The notes beneath the pieces were generated by a model. That model was not told where the DNA came from, did not search any database, and saw nothing but the letters and a program-made list of their open reading frames with translations. Shown one piece after another: positions 37,939 through 46,528 of a stretch of DNA of 64,000 nt (positions within the stretch are counted from its first letter, which is position 1; the number at the start of each line of letters is the position of its first letter). The position numbers and the translations under genes are program-made. The stretch spans positions 4,003,501-4,067,500 of the forward strand of contig NZ_LT629710.1 of the NCBI RefSeq assembly GCF_900104535.1, given 5' to 3'. This DNA is from Nakamurella panacisegetis. GTDB taxonomy: Bacteria; Actinomycetota; Actinomycetes; Mycobacteriales; Nakamurellaceae.

Positions 37939-38651
37939 GTCTGCTGGAGGTCGACGACATCGAGGTGCGCTACGGCGCGATCAAGGCGCTCAAGGGCGTC
38001 AGCTTCGAGGTCGAGGAGGGCGAGATCGTCGCGCTGCTGGGAGCCAACGGCGCCGGCAAGACGACCACCCAGAAGACCGTGTCGGGCATGCTCCGCCCGG
38101 CCCTGGGTCAGATCCGGTACGACGGCCAGCGCATCGACGGCATCCCGGCCCACGAGCTGATCCACCTCGGGATCTGTCACGTGCCGGAAGGCCGTCACGT
38201 GTTCCCGCTGATGACGGTGGCGGAGAACCTGGAGATGGGGGCCTTCCGGTTCAAGAAGCCGGACGAGAAGGTGCTCGAGCACGTGCTGGAGCTCTTCCCT
38301 CGCATGCAGGAGCGCTACAAGCAGCAGGCCGGGACGTTGTCCGGCGGCGAGCAGCAGATGCTCGCCATCGGGCGGGCCCTGATGGGCAAGCCCCGGTTGC
38401 TGCTCCTGGACGAGCCGTCGATGGGGCTGGCCCCGCTGATCGTCAAACAGATCTTCGACATCATCAAGGAGATCAACGGCGAAGGCGTCACGGTGCTGCT
38501 GGTCGAGCAGAACGCCACCCAGGCCCTCGGCCTGGCCAACCGCGGCTACGTGCTGGAGACCGGCGAGATCGTGCTGACCGGTACCGGCCAGGACCTGCTG
38601 GCCGACGACCGGGTACGGGCGGCCTACCTCGGCGAGGAGATCGCCTCCTAG
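37935..38651 (+). CDS. livF: Branched-chain amino acid ABC transporter ATP-binding protein LivF
   Basis: The second ATPase of the Liv importer, 238 residues, normal for LivF. Motifs are Walker A GANGAGKTT, GICHVPEGRHVFPLMTVAENL around the Q-loop, the signature LSGGEQQMLAIGRAL, Walker B LLLDEPSMGLAP and VLLVEQNATQAL with a Gln-Asn after the switch Glu as is usual in LivF. It is the last gene of the operon and is followed by a strong hairpin terminator. Confidence 0.95.
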   Translation: MSLLEVDDIEVRYGAIKALKGVSFEVEEGEIVALLGANGAGKTTTQKTVSGMLRPALGQIRYDGQRIDGIPAHELIHLGICHVPEGRHVFPLMTVAENLEMGAFRFKKPDEKVLEHVLELFPRMQERYKQQAGTLSGGEQQMLAIGRALMGKPRLLLLDEPSMGLAPLIVKQIFDIIKEINGEGVTVLLVEQNATQALGLANRGYVLETGEIVLTGTGQDLLADDRVRAAYLGEEIAS

Positions 38652-38666
38652 GTCGGTTCATCCTCA

Positions 38667-38706
38667 GGCTGCTGCCCCGCTCCGTCCCCGGTGCGGGGCA
38701 GCAGCC
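38667..38706. terminator. Bidirectional terminator between livF and the thioesterase gene
   Basis: A perfect 14-bp stem GGCTGCTGCCCCGC/GCGGGGCAGCAGCC with a 12-base loop, located between the convergent stop codons. No long T tract. Confidence 0.8.
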
Positions 38707-38715
38707 GTTCCGGGC

Positions 38716-39144
38716 TCAGGTCGGCTTCACGGTCTGACGGATGATGCAGGTCAGGCGGGCCGTGCACACCCGCTGCCGGTCCTCGTTGCTGACCACGATC
38801 TCGAACGACGCGACGGTCCGGCCGACCTGCAACGGGGTCGAGACGCCGTACACGTAGCCGTCCCGCGCGGCGCGGTGGTGCGAACAGCTCAGCTCGATCC
38901 CGACCGCGGTGCCGGTCTGGCCGGCGGCCACCTGGGCGTGGAACGAGCCGAGCGTCTCGGCCAGCGCCGCGGTCGCGCCGCCGTGCAGCAGATCGAACGG
39001 CTGCCGATTCCCGACGACCGGCATCCGCCCGGCCACCCGCTCGGTGGACACCTCGGTCAATTCGATGCCGATGCGTTCGGCCAGTTCGCCGCGCATCGCG
39101 TTCGCCTGCTCGACGGTCAAGCCGTCCGTGGTTGCCTCGGTCAT
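38716..39144 (-). CDS. PaaI-family hotdog thioesterase
   Basis: A 142-residue single hotdog-fold protein, probably hydrolysing an acyl- or aryl-CoA thioester as a tetramer. The conserved block is NRQPFDLLHGGATAALAETLGS, which contains the Asn, the His-Gly-Gly oxyanion loop and the catalytic Glu of PaaI/HGG-motif thioesterases. The C-terminal strands (SNEDRQRVCTARLTCIIRQ) complete the fold. The ATG has a GGAG site about ten bases upstream. It is divergent from polA, separated by the damage-type polA promoter. Substrate unknown. Confidence 0.88.
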   Translation of the reverse strand: MTEATTDGLTVEQANAMRGELAERIGIELTEVSTERVAGRMPVVGNRQPFDLLHGGATAALAETLGSFHAQVAAGQTGTAVGIELSCSHHRAARDGYVYGVSTPLQVGRTVASFEIVVSNEDRQRVCTARLTCIIRQTVKPT

Positions 39145-39210
39145 CAGATTCCGCTCCAGGTCTGCCCTGCGTCGACGATGTCAGGTCGCCGAGCCTGCGG
39201 CCCGGGTCCC

Positions 39211-39232
39211 TGTCGGTGTTTAACCCTAGACT
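39211..39232 (+). promoter_or_regulatory. PafBC-type DNA-damage promoter of polA
   Basis: TGTCGGTG, then exactly eight bases, then the -10 TAGACT. This matches the RecA-independent damage promoter consensus known from mycobacteria (tTGTCRGTG-N8-TAnnnT). The polA GTG follows seven bases later. Confidence 0.85.
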
Positions 39233-39239
39233 CGGGCGC

Positions 39240-42095
39240 GTGATGGCCACTGCTGCACCAGGTACCGAATCCACGATCGCCGAGCCGGCGGCGCCCAAGA
39301 AGCCGGTGGCGCGTCCGAACCCCCCGGGCCGGAAGGCCCCCCGCGGGCAGACCCCGGCCGAGGCGAAGATCGCGGCCTCGAAGGCCGCCGCCCCGCGCAC
39401 TTCGCCGCTGTTGTTGCTGCTGGACGGGCACTCGCTGGCCTACCGCGCCTTCTTCGCGTTGCCGGTCGAGAAGTTCTCCACCACCACCGGGCAGCCGACC
39501 AACGCGGTGTACGGCTTCACCTCGATGCTGATCAACCTGCTGCGGGACGAACGTCCCACCCACGTCGCGGTCGCGTTCGACCTCTCCCGGCAGACGTGGC
39601 GCAGCGAGGAGTTCGCCGACTACAAGGCCAACCGTTCGACCTCGCCGGCCGACTTCAAAGGTCAGGTCGAGCTGATCAAGGAGGTACTGGCGGCGCTGCG
39701 CATCGACGTGCTGACGGCGGAGAACTTCGAGGCCGACGACGTCATCGCCACCCTGACCACCAAGGCCGAGGCCGAGGGCATGGAGGTACTGATCTGCACC
39801 GGGGACCGCGACGCGTTGCAGCTGGTCACCCCGGGGGTGACGGTCCTGTATCCCAAGCGAGGCGTGTCCGACATGACCAGGTTCACCCCCGAAGAGGTGA
39901 TGGACAAGTACGGTCTCACCCCGGCTCAGTACCCCGACTTCGCGGCCCTGCGCGGCGACCCATCGGACAATCTCCCCGGTATCCCGGGGGTGGGGGAGAA
40001 GACAGCCGCGAAGTGGATCCGCGATTTCGGCTCGCTGGGAGAACTGGTGGACCGGGTGGACGAGGTGCCCGGCAAGACCGGTGACGCCCTGCGCTCCGCG
40101 ATGTCCAGTGTGCTGCAGAACCGCCGGCTGACGCAGCTGGTGCGCGACGTCGACCTGACGGCCGATCCGGCGGCCCTCGTCGCACGGCCCTACGACCGGG
40201 AGGCCGTGCACGAGATCTTCGACAACCTGCAGTTCAAGGTGCTCCGCGAACGTCTGCTGGAGACGTTCGAGCAGGCCGATGTCACGAGCACGGCCGGGTT
40301 CGACATCAGCGGCGTCCGGCTGCGGCCCGGGCAGGTCGGCCCCTGGCTGGCCGCCCACGCCACCGGCACCGTCGGGCTGTCCATCCGGGGGCAGTGGGCC
40401 CCCGGTGGTGGTGACGTCAGCACGATGGCCGTGGCCGACGCGGCCGGGACCAGCGCGGTGATCGACGTGACCGCCCTCGACCCCGACGACGACTCCGCGG
40501 TCGCGGCCTGGCTGGCCGACGCGGACCGGCACAAGGTCGGACACGACCTGAAGACGCCGGTCAACGCTCTCTTCGGCCGTGGCTGGGCGGTGAACGGGAT
40601 CACCTGCGACACGGCCTTGGCCGCGTACCTGGCCCTCCCCGGTCAGCGGGCGTTCGACCTGGGTGACCTGGTCCAGCGGTACCTGCACCGCACCCTGGAC
40701 GCGGCCCCCGGGGACGACGCGCCCCAGCCCGAGCAGCTCACGTTGTCCTTCGAGACCGACGGAGCGGTGCCTGACCTCGACGCCGAGGAGGACCGCAAGG
40801 AGATGATCAAGGCGCTGGCCGTCATCGATCTGGCGTCCGCTCTGGAAGCCTCGCTGGCCGAGAGCGGTCAGCAGGCACTGCTGACCGACATGGAACTTCC
40901 GGTGATGGCCGTACTCGGGCGGATGGAGCGCACCGGAATCGCGGTCGACGTGCCCTACCTTCAGGACCTGCGCTCGACATTCGAGTCGGAGGCGAACACC
41001 GCCGCCCTTGCCGCGTACGCGGAGATCGGGCACGAGGTGAACCTCGGTTCGCCGAAACAACTGCAGGTGGTGCTCTTCGACGAGCTGAACATGCCGAAGA
41101 CGAAGAAGACCAAGACGGGCTACACCACCGACGCGGATGCGTTGACCTGGCTGCACGAGCAGACCGAACACCCCTTCATGACCCACCTGCTGCGCCACCG
41201 CGACGTCACCAAGCTGAAGACGACGGTGGAAGGGCTGCTGAAGGCGGTCAGCGAGGACGGTCGGATCCACACCACGTACCTGCAGACGGTGGCGGCCACC
41301 GGCCGTCTGTCGTCCACCGAACCGAACCTGCAGAACATCCCGGTGCGGACCGACGAGGGCCGGCAGATCCGGGCCGCCTTCGTGCCCGGGGCCGGTTACG
41401 AGAACCTGATCACCGCCGACTACTCGCAGATCGAGATGCGGATCATGGCCCACCTCTCCAAGGACGAAGGGCTGATCGAAGCCTTCCGGTCGGGTGAGGA
41501 TCTGCACACCGCGGTCGCCGTCCGTGCGTTCGGCGTCCCGGCGTCCGAGGTCACGCCGGAGCTCCGCCGCCGGATCAAGGCGATGAGCTACGGCCTGGCC
41601 TACGGTCTGTCCGCCTTCGGGTTGTCCGGTCAGCTGAAGATCAGCGTCGAGGAGGCCAGGGAGCAGATGGACGCCTACTTCGCCCGGTTCGGCGGCGTCC
41701 GCGACTACCTGCGAAGGGCGGTGGACACGGCGCGACTGGAGGGCTACACCCAGACGCTCTTCGGACGACGGCGCTATCTGCCCGACCTGACCAGTGACCA
41801 TCGCCAGCGGCGGGAACTGGCCGAGCGGGCGGCGCTCAACGCGCCGATCCAGGGCAGTGCCGCCGACATCATCAAGGTGGCCATGCTGAACGTGCAAGCC
41901 CGTTTCGACGCCGAGCGGCTGACCTCCCGGCTCTTGCTGCAGGTGCACGACGAACTGGTCTGCGAGGTCGCGCCGGGGGAGCAGGCCGCGGTGACGGCGG
42001 CCCTGCGGGAGGAGATGGCCGGAGCCTTCCCGCTGGACGTCGATCTCGACGTGTCGGTCGGGGTCGGCCGCAACTGGGACGCGGCCGCCCACTGA
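39240..42095 (+). CDS. polA: DNA polymerase I
   Basis: Fills gaps in excision repair and removes RNA primers. The 951-residue protein has a Lys/Pro/Ala-rich N-terminal stretch of about 50 residues and the 5'-3' exonuclease domain (LLLDGHSLAYRAFF, CTGDRDALQLV, GDPSDNLPGIPGVGEKTA). A 3'-5' exonuclease-like domain follows, then the family A polymerase with motif A ADYSQIEMRIMAHL, motif B RRIKAMSYGLAYGLSAFGLS and motif C LLLQVHDELVCEV. The proofreading domain lacks the Asp-x-Glu of Exo I (the strand reads TVGLSIRG), so it is probably inactive. GTG 39240 fits a leaderless start; ATG 39243 is equally possible. Confidence 0.95.
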   Translation: MMATAAPGTESTIAEPAAPKKPVARPNPPGRKAPRGQTPAEAKIAASKAAAPRTSPLLLLLDGHSLAYRAFFALPVEKFSTTTGQPTNAVYGFTSMLINLLRDERPTHVAVAFDLSRQTWRSEEFADYKANRSTSPADFKGQVELIKEVLAALRIDVLTAENFEADDVIATLTTKAEAEGMEVLICTGDRDALQLVTPGVTVLYPKRGVSDMTRFTPEEVMDKYGLTPAQYPDFAALRGDPSDNLPGIPGVGEKTAAKWIRDFGSLGELVDRVDEVPGKTGDALRSAMSSVLQNRRLTQLVRDVDLTADPAALVARPYDREAVHEIFDNLQFKVLRERLLETFEQADVTSTAGFDISGVRLRPGQVGPWLAAHATGTVGLSIRGQWAPGGGDVSTMAVADAAGTSAVIDVTALDPDDDSAVAAWLADADRHKVGHDLKTPVNALFGRGWAVNGITCDTALAAYLALPGQRAFDLGDLVQRYLHRTLDAAPGDDAPQPEQLTLSFETDGAVPDLDAEEDRKEMIKALAVIDLASALEASLAESGQQALLTDMELPVMAVLGRMERTGIAVDVPYLQDLRSTFESEANTAALAAYAEIGHEVNLGSPKQLQVVLFDELNMPKTKKTKTGYTTDADALTWLHEQTEHPFMTHLLRHRDVTKLKTTVEGLLKAVSEDGRIHTTYLQTVAATGRLSSTEPNLQNIPVRTDEGRQIRAAFVPGAGYENLITADYSQIEMRIMAHLSKDEGLIEAFRSGEDLHTAVAVRAFGVPASEVTPELRRRIKAMSYGLAYGLSAFGLSGQLKISVEEAREQMDAYFARFGGVRDYLRRAVDTARLEGYTQTLFGRRRYLPDLTSDHRQRRELAERAALNAPIQGSAADIIKVAMLNVQARFDAERLTSRLLLQVHDELVCEVAPGEQAAVTAALREEMAGAFPLDVDLDVSVGVGRNWDAAAH

Positions 42096-42154
42096 TCGCT
42101 ACCCGCTGACCGCCGCCCGTCGGGTACGCCGAGCCGGAAGCAAAGGAGTGCCGC

Positions 42155-42748
42155 GTGCTGCTGCCCAACCTCGTGGTCCAAGGAATCGTCGATGGGCGCG
42201 TCACGCACGTCTACCGCCGATGGGACGTCCCGCGGGCCAGAGCGGGGGGCCGGCAGCTGACGAAGCTCGGGCTGATCGCCATCGACGCGGTGGAGGAGGT
42301 GCCGAGCGTGGAGTCGATCACCGAGGCCGATGCGATCGCGTCCGGCGAGCAGTCGGTGGCGTCCCTGACGCGCTGGCTCATGAAGCGTCCCCAGGACCGG
42401 ATCTTCAAGATCTCCCTCCACTACGCCGGCCCGGATCCGCGGTGGGAACTGCGCGAACAGCTGCCGGACGAGGCGCAGCTGCGGAAGATCGACGCGGCCC
42501 TGGACCGGCTCGACGCAGCCAAACCCACCGGCCCGTGGACCCGGTTCATCCTCGGGTGGATCCGGGACAACCCGGCCGTCGTGTCCAAGGTGCTGGCCGC
42601 CCGGCTGGAGCGCGAGCTCCAGCCGATGAAGACCGACATCCGGAAGATGAAGGCGCTCGGACTGACGATCAGCCTGGACGTCGGGTACGAGCTGTCCCCA
42701 CGGGGAGCGGCCTACCTCGCCTGGCACGACGCGGCCCGGGCGGGCTAG
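42155..42748 (+). CDS. ASCH-like domain protein of unknown function
   Basis: A 197-residue protein. The first half (YRRWDVPRARAGGRQLTKLGLIAIDAVEEV, then ITEADAIASG) follows the ASCH/PUA-like pattern, in which a basic groove binds RNA or nucleotides. The second half is helical, mixed in charge, and I recognise no domain in it. The GTG start has an AAAGGAG site at proper spacing. It lies 59 bases after polA in the same direction and may be co-transcribed with it, which would place it under the damage promoter. Its TAG stop lies in an 18-bp tandem duplication. Function cannot be assigned. Confidence 0.7.
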   Translation: MLLPNLVVQGIVDGRVTHVYRRWDVPRARAGGRQLTKLGLIAIDAVEEVPSVESITEADAIASGEQSVASLTRWLMKRPQDRIFKISLHYAGPDPRWELREQLPDEAQLRKIDAALDRLDAAKPTGPWTRFILGWIRDNPAVVSKVLAARLERELQPMKTDIRKMKALGLTISLDVGYELSPRGAAYLAWHDAARAG

Positions 42749-42770
42749 CGGTCCCGGGCGGGCTAGCGGT
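42735..42770. repeat. 18-bp tandem duplication at the end of the ASCH-like gene
   Basis: Two exact adjacent copies of CCCGGGCGGGCTAGCGGT. The first copy supplies the last codons and the TAG stop; the second is non-coding and reaches the stop codon of the convergent methyltransferase gene. Confidence 0.9.
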
Positions 42771-43591
42771 CAGCCGAGACGACAGACGTAGATCGTCGTC
42801 CCCGGGAACAACTCGCCGCGCTCGGGCGACCACTGGCCCCAGACCCCGTCGAAGTCCTCCGGCCATTCGGGCTCGATCAGGTCCTGGAGGACGAATCCGG
42901 CCGCGACCAGCTCCCGGATCCGATCCCCGAGGGTCCGGTGATGCTCCACGTAGGCCGGTACGTCGTCCGCGTCCACCTCGACGTAGGGGGAGCGGTCGAA
43001 ATACGACTGGATCACCGTCAGGCCCCTCGGGCCCGGATCGTCCGGGAACATCCAGCGCATCGGGTGGGTGGCCGAGAAGGCGAACCGGCCATCGGGCTTC
43101 AGGATCCGGGCGACCTCCCGCATCGCCCCGGCCGAATCGGCGACGAACGGAATCGCCCCGAAAGCGCTGAACGCGATATCGAAGCTGCCGTCCCGGAACG
43201 GAAGTTCGCACAGATCGGCCTGCACCAGAGGCACGGTGATGCCGGTGCGGCCGGAAGCATCGGTCGCATGCCGCAGCATCCCGGCCGACAGGTCGAACGC
43301 GACCACTTCCGCACCTTCACGGCGGAGGTAACGCGCGCACGGTGCCGAGCCACAGCCGATCTCCAGGACGCGCCGCCCGGTCACGTCCCCGAGCAGGTGC
43401 GCCTCGGACTCCCGCACGTTCTCCGGGCACCACACGAAGTCGGCGTCACCGAGGAAGGCCCCGTGCTCGGCGTGGTAGTCGTCGGCGTCCGCGTCCCACC
43501 ACCGGCGGTTCGCCGAGCGGGACACCGGTTGGTCGGCCGCCCGCCGGCGCGGTCGGGTGGGTCCCAGCTGACGGCCGACGGATTCGCTCAC
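42770..43591 (-). CDS. Class I SAM-dependent methyltransferase
   Basis: A 273-residue small-molecule-type methyltransferase. Motif I is VLEIGCGSAPCARYLRREGA, motif II VVAFDLSAGMLRHA, and PLVQADLCELPFRDGSFDIAFSAFGAIPFV is the motif III/IV region typical of the methyltransf_11 group. The C-terminal third has aromatic residues that may shape the substrate pocket. The substrate is unknown. The GTG start at SESVGRQLG is preceded by CAGGAT and six bases; the open frame continues upstream through the rpsA leader and gene, which is a chance effect. It is divergent from rpsA. Confidence 0.85.
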   Translation of the reverse strand: MSESVGRQLGPTRPRRRAADQPVSRSANRRWWDADADDYHAEHGAFLGDADFVWCPENVRESEAHLLGDVTGRRVLEIGCGSAPCARYLRREGAEVVAFDLSAGMLRHATDASGRTGITVPLVQADLCELPFRDGSFDIAFSAFGAIPFVADSAGAMREVARILKPDGRFAFSATHPMRWMFPDDPGPRGLTVIQSYFDRSPYVEVDADDVPAYVEHHRTLGDRIRELVAAGFVLQDLIEPEWPEDFDGVWGQWSPERGELFPGTTIYVCRLG

Positions 43592-43660
43592 GCCGATATC
43601 CTGACACCTGGCCGGGCTCGCTCCGGCCGGGGTGATGCCTGTCGCTGACCCGTTCTGGCG

Positions 43661-43666
43661 TAAGCT
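43661..43666 (+). promoter_or_regulatory. Candidate -10 hexamer of rpsA
   Basis: TAAGCT, the same hexamer as before the tRNA gene. If used, the rpsA message has a leader of about 190 bases. Confidence 0.4.
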
Positions 43667-43688
43667 GACCCTTGCGATGTGGGTTCTG

Positions 43689-43713
43689 GCTGCCTCGGAA
43701 TGGAGTAGGCAGC
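43689..43713 (+). other. Leader hairpin of rpsA
   Basis: GCTGCCT/AGGCAGC perfect 7-bp stem with an 11-base loop. A second CCCGG/CCGGG pairing follows about 20 bases later. Such leader structures can serve S1 autoregulation, but there is no direct proof here. Confidence 0.35.
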
Positions 43714-43858
43714 AACTTTCACGGTCGTCCCGGGTCTCGATCCGGGCCGGCTCCACAACATCGACCCAGGTCGCACCGTGCGTGTCCACCCGGTCCGCGC
43801 GGCCGTAGTAGCCGGGCAATCCCGCCCACCAACCCATCCCGTCGGAGCAACCCAACAC

Positions 43859-45322
43859 ATGTCCGCACCCACCCGCACCGCCCCGCAGGTCGCCATCAAC
43901 GACATCGGGTCGGCCGAGGACTTCCTCGCTGCCATCGACGAGACGATCAAGTACTTCAACGATGGCGACATCGTCGAAGGCATCATCGTCAAGGTCGACC
44001 GCGATGAGGTTCTGCTCGACATCGGCTACAAGACCGAGGGTGTCATCCCCTCGCGTGAGCTGTCCATCAAGCACGACGTCGACCCCAACGAGGTCGTCAA
44101 GATCGGCGAGCACGTCGAGGCCCTCGTCCTCCAGAAGGAGGACAAGGAAGGCCGACTCATCCTGTCCAAGAAGCGCGCGCAGTACGAGCGGGCCTGGGGC
44201 ACGATCGAGAAGATCAAGGAAGAAGACGGCGTCGTCTCGGGCACCGTCATCGAGGTCGTCAAGGGCGGCCTGATCATCGACATCGGCCTCCGTGGGTTCC
44301 TCCCCGCGTCGCTGGTCGAGATGCGCCGCGTCCGCGACCTGCAGCCCTACGTCGGCCGTCAGCTGGACGCCAAGATCATCGAGCTGGATAAGAACCGCAA
44401 CAACGTCGTGCTCTCCCGGCGGCAGTGGCTCGAGCAGACCCAGTCCGAGGTGCGCAGCGAGTTCCTCAACCAGCTGGCCAAGGGCCAGGTCCGCAAGGGT
44501 GTCGTCAGCTCGATCGTCAACTTCGGCGCATTCGTCGATCTCGGCGGCGTCGACGGTCTGGTGCACGTCTCCGAGTTGTCCTGGAAGCACATCGACCACC
44601 CGTCCGAGGTGGTCGAGGTCGGCCAGGAGGTCACCGTCGAGGTTCTCGACGTCGACATGGACCGTGAGCGCGTCTCCCTGTCGCTCAAGGCCACCCAGGA
44701 AGACCCGTGGCGTCACTTCGCCCGCACGCACGCCATCGGCCAGATCGTCCCGGGTCGGGTCACCAAGCTGGTTCCGTTCGGTGCGTTCGTCCGCGTCTAC
44801 GACGGCATCGAGGGCCTGGTGCACATCTCCGAGCTGGCCGGTCGCCACGTGGAGATCCCGGAGCAGGTCGTCACCGTCGACGAGGAGATCTTCGTCCGCG
44901 TCATCGACATCGACCTCGAGCGTCGCCGGATCTCGCTCTCGCTGAAGCAGGCCAACGAGGGCATCACCCCGGAGACCGAATTCGACGAGGTCCGCGCGCA
45001 GTACGGCGTGGTCGACCACTACGACGAGGCCGGCAACTTCCTGCCGCCGGAGGGCTTCGACGTGGCCACCGGCGAATGGCTGGAAGGCTTCGACAGCCAG
45101 CGGGACGCGTGGGAGAAGCAGTACGCCGACGCTCACGCCGTCTACGAGTCGCACCTCAAGCAGATCGCGGCGGCCATCAAGGCCGACGCCGAGGCGGCCG
45201 AGCCGGCCAACTACTCGTCCGCGACGGTTTCGGCCGACGAGGCCGCGGCTGAGGCCCCGGCCGGGTCTTTGGTCGACGACGAGGCGCTGGCCAAGTTGCG
45301 CGAGAAGCTCGCGGGCAACTGA
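43859..45322 (+). CDS. rpsA: 30S ribosomal protein S1
   Basis: S1 helps the 30S subunit engage mRNA. The 487 residues carry four S1 OB-fold repeats at about residues 36-105, 122-190, 207-276 and 293-363, the actinobacterial arrangement; the enterobacterial protein has six. Repeats 3 and 4 are the most canonical (VNFGAFVDLGGVDGLVHVSELS and LVPFGAFVRVYDGIEGLVHISE). The last 120 residues are acidic and Ala-rich. The ATG at MSAPTRTAP is chosen over upstream in-frame codons because similarity begins just after it; the GGAG upstream is distant, so the ribosome site is weak. Confidence 0.95.
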   Translation: MSAPTRTAPQVAINDIGSAEDFLAAIDETIKYFNDGDIVEGIIVKVDRDEVLLDIGYKTEGVIPSRELSIKHDVDPNEVVKIGEHVEALVLQKEDKEGRLILSKKRAQYERAWGTIEKIKEEDGVVSGTVIEVVKGGLIIDIGLRGFLPASLVEMRRVRDLQPYVGRQLDAKIIELDKNRNNVVLSRRQWLEQTQSEVRSEFLNQLAKGQVRKGVVSSIVNFGAFVDLGGVDGLVHVSELSWKHIDHPSEVVEVGQEVTVEVLDVDMDRERVSLSLKATQEDPWRHFARTHAIGQIVPGRVTKLVPFGAFVRVYDGIEGLVHISELAGRHVEIPEQVVTVDEEIFVRVIDIDLERRRISLSLKQANEGITPETEFDEVRAQYGVVDHYDEAGNFLPPEGFDVATGEWLEGFDSQRDAWEKQYADAHAVYESHLKQIAAAIKADAEAAEPANYSSATVSADEAAAEAPAGSLVDDEALAKLREKLAGN

Positions 45323-45363
45323 TCGCGTCCCGGCCGTGATGGGCCGGGTGTGATCGACATCAG

Positions 45364-45409
45364 CAGCAAGAGGCGGGGCCGACCATCAGGTCGGTCCCGC
45401 CTCTTGCTG
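45364..45409 (+). terminator. Long hairpin terminator after rpsA
   Basis: A 21-bp stem with a single G-T wobble and a four-base loop ATCA, 41 bases after the stop. It is one of the strongest hairpins in the window. Confidence 0.85.
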
Positions 45410-45494
45410 TGCCGATCAACCGGACCGGATGGATCTGCCGACATCGGCCACCGAGAGGACGGCGGGTTGACCGAGGTTTGACCGGCTCGCGGCC

Positions 45495-45500
45495 TAGCGT
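45495..45500 (+). promoter_or_regulatory. Candidate -10 hexamer of the lipoprotein gene
   Basis: TAGCGT, seven bases before the ATG at 45508, just downstream of the rpsA terminator. Confidence 0.45.
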
Positions 45501-45507
45501 GGTTGCC

Positions 45508-46248
45508 ATGTACCGAACTGCCCGACACATCGGAATCGTTTCCACGCTGGCCCTGGCGCTGGCCCTGGCCGGATGCACTTCTGGATCAACCACCAAACGC
45601 ACGGTGACCGTGGTCAACACGGTGACCAGCGGGGCGGCCGCGTCGAAGCCGACCTCGAGCGTGGTCGTGGGCAGTCCGCCGACCTCGGCCAAGCCTTCGA
45701 CCAGCGCTCCGGCGAGCAGCACCACACCGAAGCCCACGAAGACGAGCCCGACCAAGACCAGTGTCACGGCGGCCCCGATCGTGAAGCTCGACCCACTGAA
45801 GGCGGACTGCACCGATCTGCTGACCGCGGACGACGTCAAGGCGGCCATCGGCGCCACCATCGGCAGCGCGACCAACCGCATCCGGCTCGGCGCCGGGGAC
45901 CGAGGGGCCACGGGCGCCATCCGCTGTCTCTACGGCAGCACGGACAAGGGCAAGACCGCTCCGGTTCGTGTCCGGCTGACCCAGTACTCGTCGGCCGCCG
46001 CAGCCAAGAAGCAGATCGGTGTCGACGTCGCGGCGGCGCAGGACGCGGGCGCGAAGGTCACCACGCCGACCATCGAGGGATATCCGAGTTCGCTGCAGCT
46101 CAAGGCGGGCGGCGTGATCGAGATGCAGTACGGCACGTGGACGTTGTCCCTGGCCGTCAGTGACAAGCTGGCCAGTGACGCCAAGTTGACCAGTGGTCTG
46201 CCGGACCTGGCCGGCCAGGTGTTGACTCGGCTGGTGAAGAACGGCTGA
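45508..46248 (+). CDS. Secreted lipoprotein of unknown function
   Basis: A 246-residue protein with a signal peptide and lipobox LAGC (Cys23), so it is lipid-anchored outside the membrane by Lgt. About 60 residues rich in Thr, Ser, Lys and Pro follow as a tether. A globular domain of about 150 residues then starts at DCTDLLTADDVKAAIG and carries a second Cys in GAIRCLYGST, which may form a disulfide with the first. This outline resembles several actinobacterial lipoprotein DUFs (for example DUF3558-like), but I cannot assign a family. It is a one-gene unit with its own promoter and terminator, between rpsA and coaE. Confidence 0.8.
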   Translation: MYRTARHIGIVSTLALALALAGCTSGSTTKRTVTVVNTVTSGAAASKPTSSVVVGSPPTSAKPSTSAPASSTTPKPTKTSPTKTSVTAAPIVKLDPLKADCTDLLTADDVKAAIGATIGSATNRIRLGAGDRGATGAIRCLYGSTDKGKTAPVRVRLTQYSSAAAAKKQIGVDVAAAQDAGAKVTTPTIEGYPSSLQLKAGGVIEMQYGTWTLSLAVSDKLASDAKLTSGLPDLAGQVLTRLVKNG

Positions 46249-46256
46249 CCCACGCC

Positions 46257-46295
46257 GAGCAAGGGGCCGGCCCGCGGGTCGGCCCCTTGCTCTTT
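46257..46295 (+). terminator. Intrinsic terminator after the lipoprotein gene
   Basis: A perfect 13-bp stem GAGCAAGGGGCCG/CGGCCCCTTGCTC, with an inner CCC/GGG, followed by TTTG. Confidence 0.85.
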
Positions 46296-46333
46296 GTCGG
46301 TCGGGACCGGCTCGAAGGCCGGGCGAGCGTCGT

Positions 46334-46528
46334 TCAGTGCGCGGCGAGCGGTGCCGGTGTTGCCGTCACGGGGCGCGGTACGACGTATGCGCGGTGCCGC
46401 GCCGGATGACGCCAGGAAGTGAACACACTCCGGTACACGACCTGGACGAAGGTGGCGACATGGACGAGCCCGGGGCGGCCGAGACGGTGTCGTCCTCGAA
46501 CGAGCGGTGCGGCGACGGTACTCGTCAC
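46334..46528 (-). CDS. Possible small protein (64 residues), hypothetical
   Basis: A short frame on the minus strand in the lipoprotein-coaE gap. In its favour is a perfect AGGAGG ribosome site five bases before the GTG start. The product is basic, rich in Arg, His and Val, with a mildly hydrophobic middle (GLVHVATFVQVVYRSVF) and no recognisable family. It could be real or a chance frame. The rest of the 444-base gap (46293-46333 and 46529-46680) shows nothing I can support. Confidence 0.35.
   Translation of the reverse strand: MTSTVAAPLVRGRHRLGRPGLVHVATFVQVVYRSVFTSWRHPARHRAYVVPRPVTATPAPLAAH

Noticed and set aside
43592-45154. Extension of the methyltransferase frame across rpsA to 794 residues
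   Set aside because: It is antisense to a certain ribosomal protein gene, and the methyltransferase fold begins after 43591.
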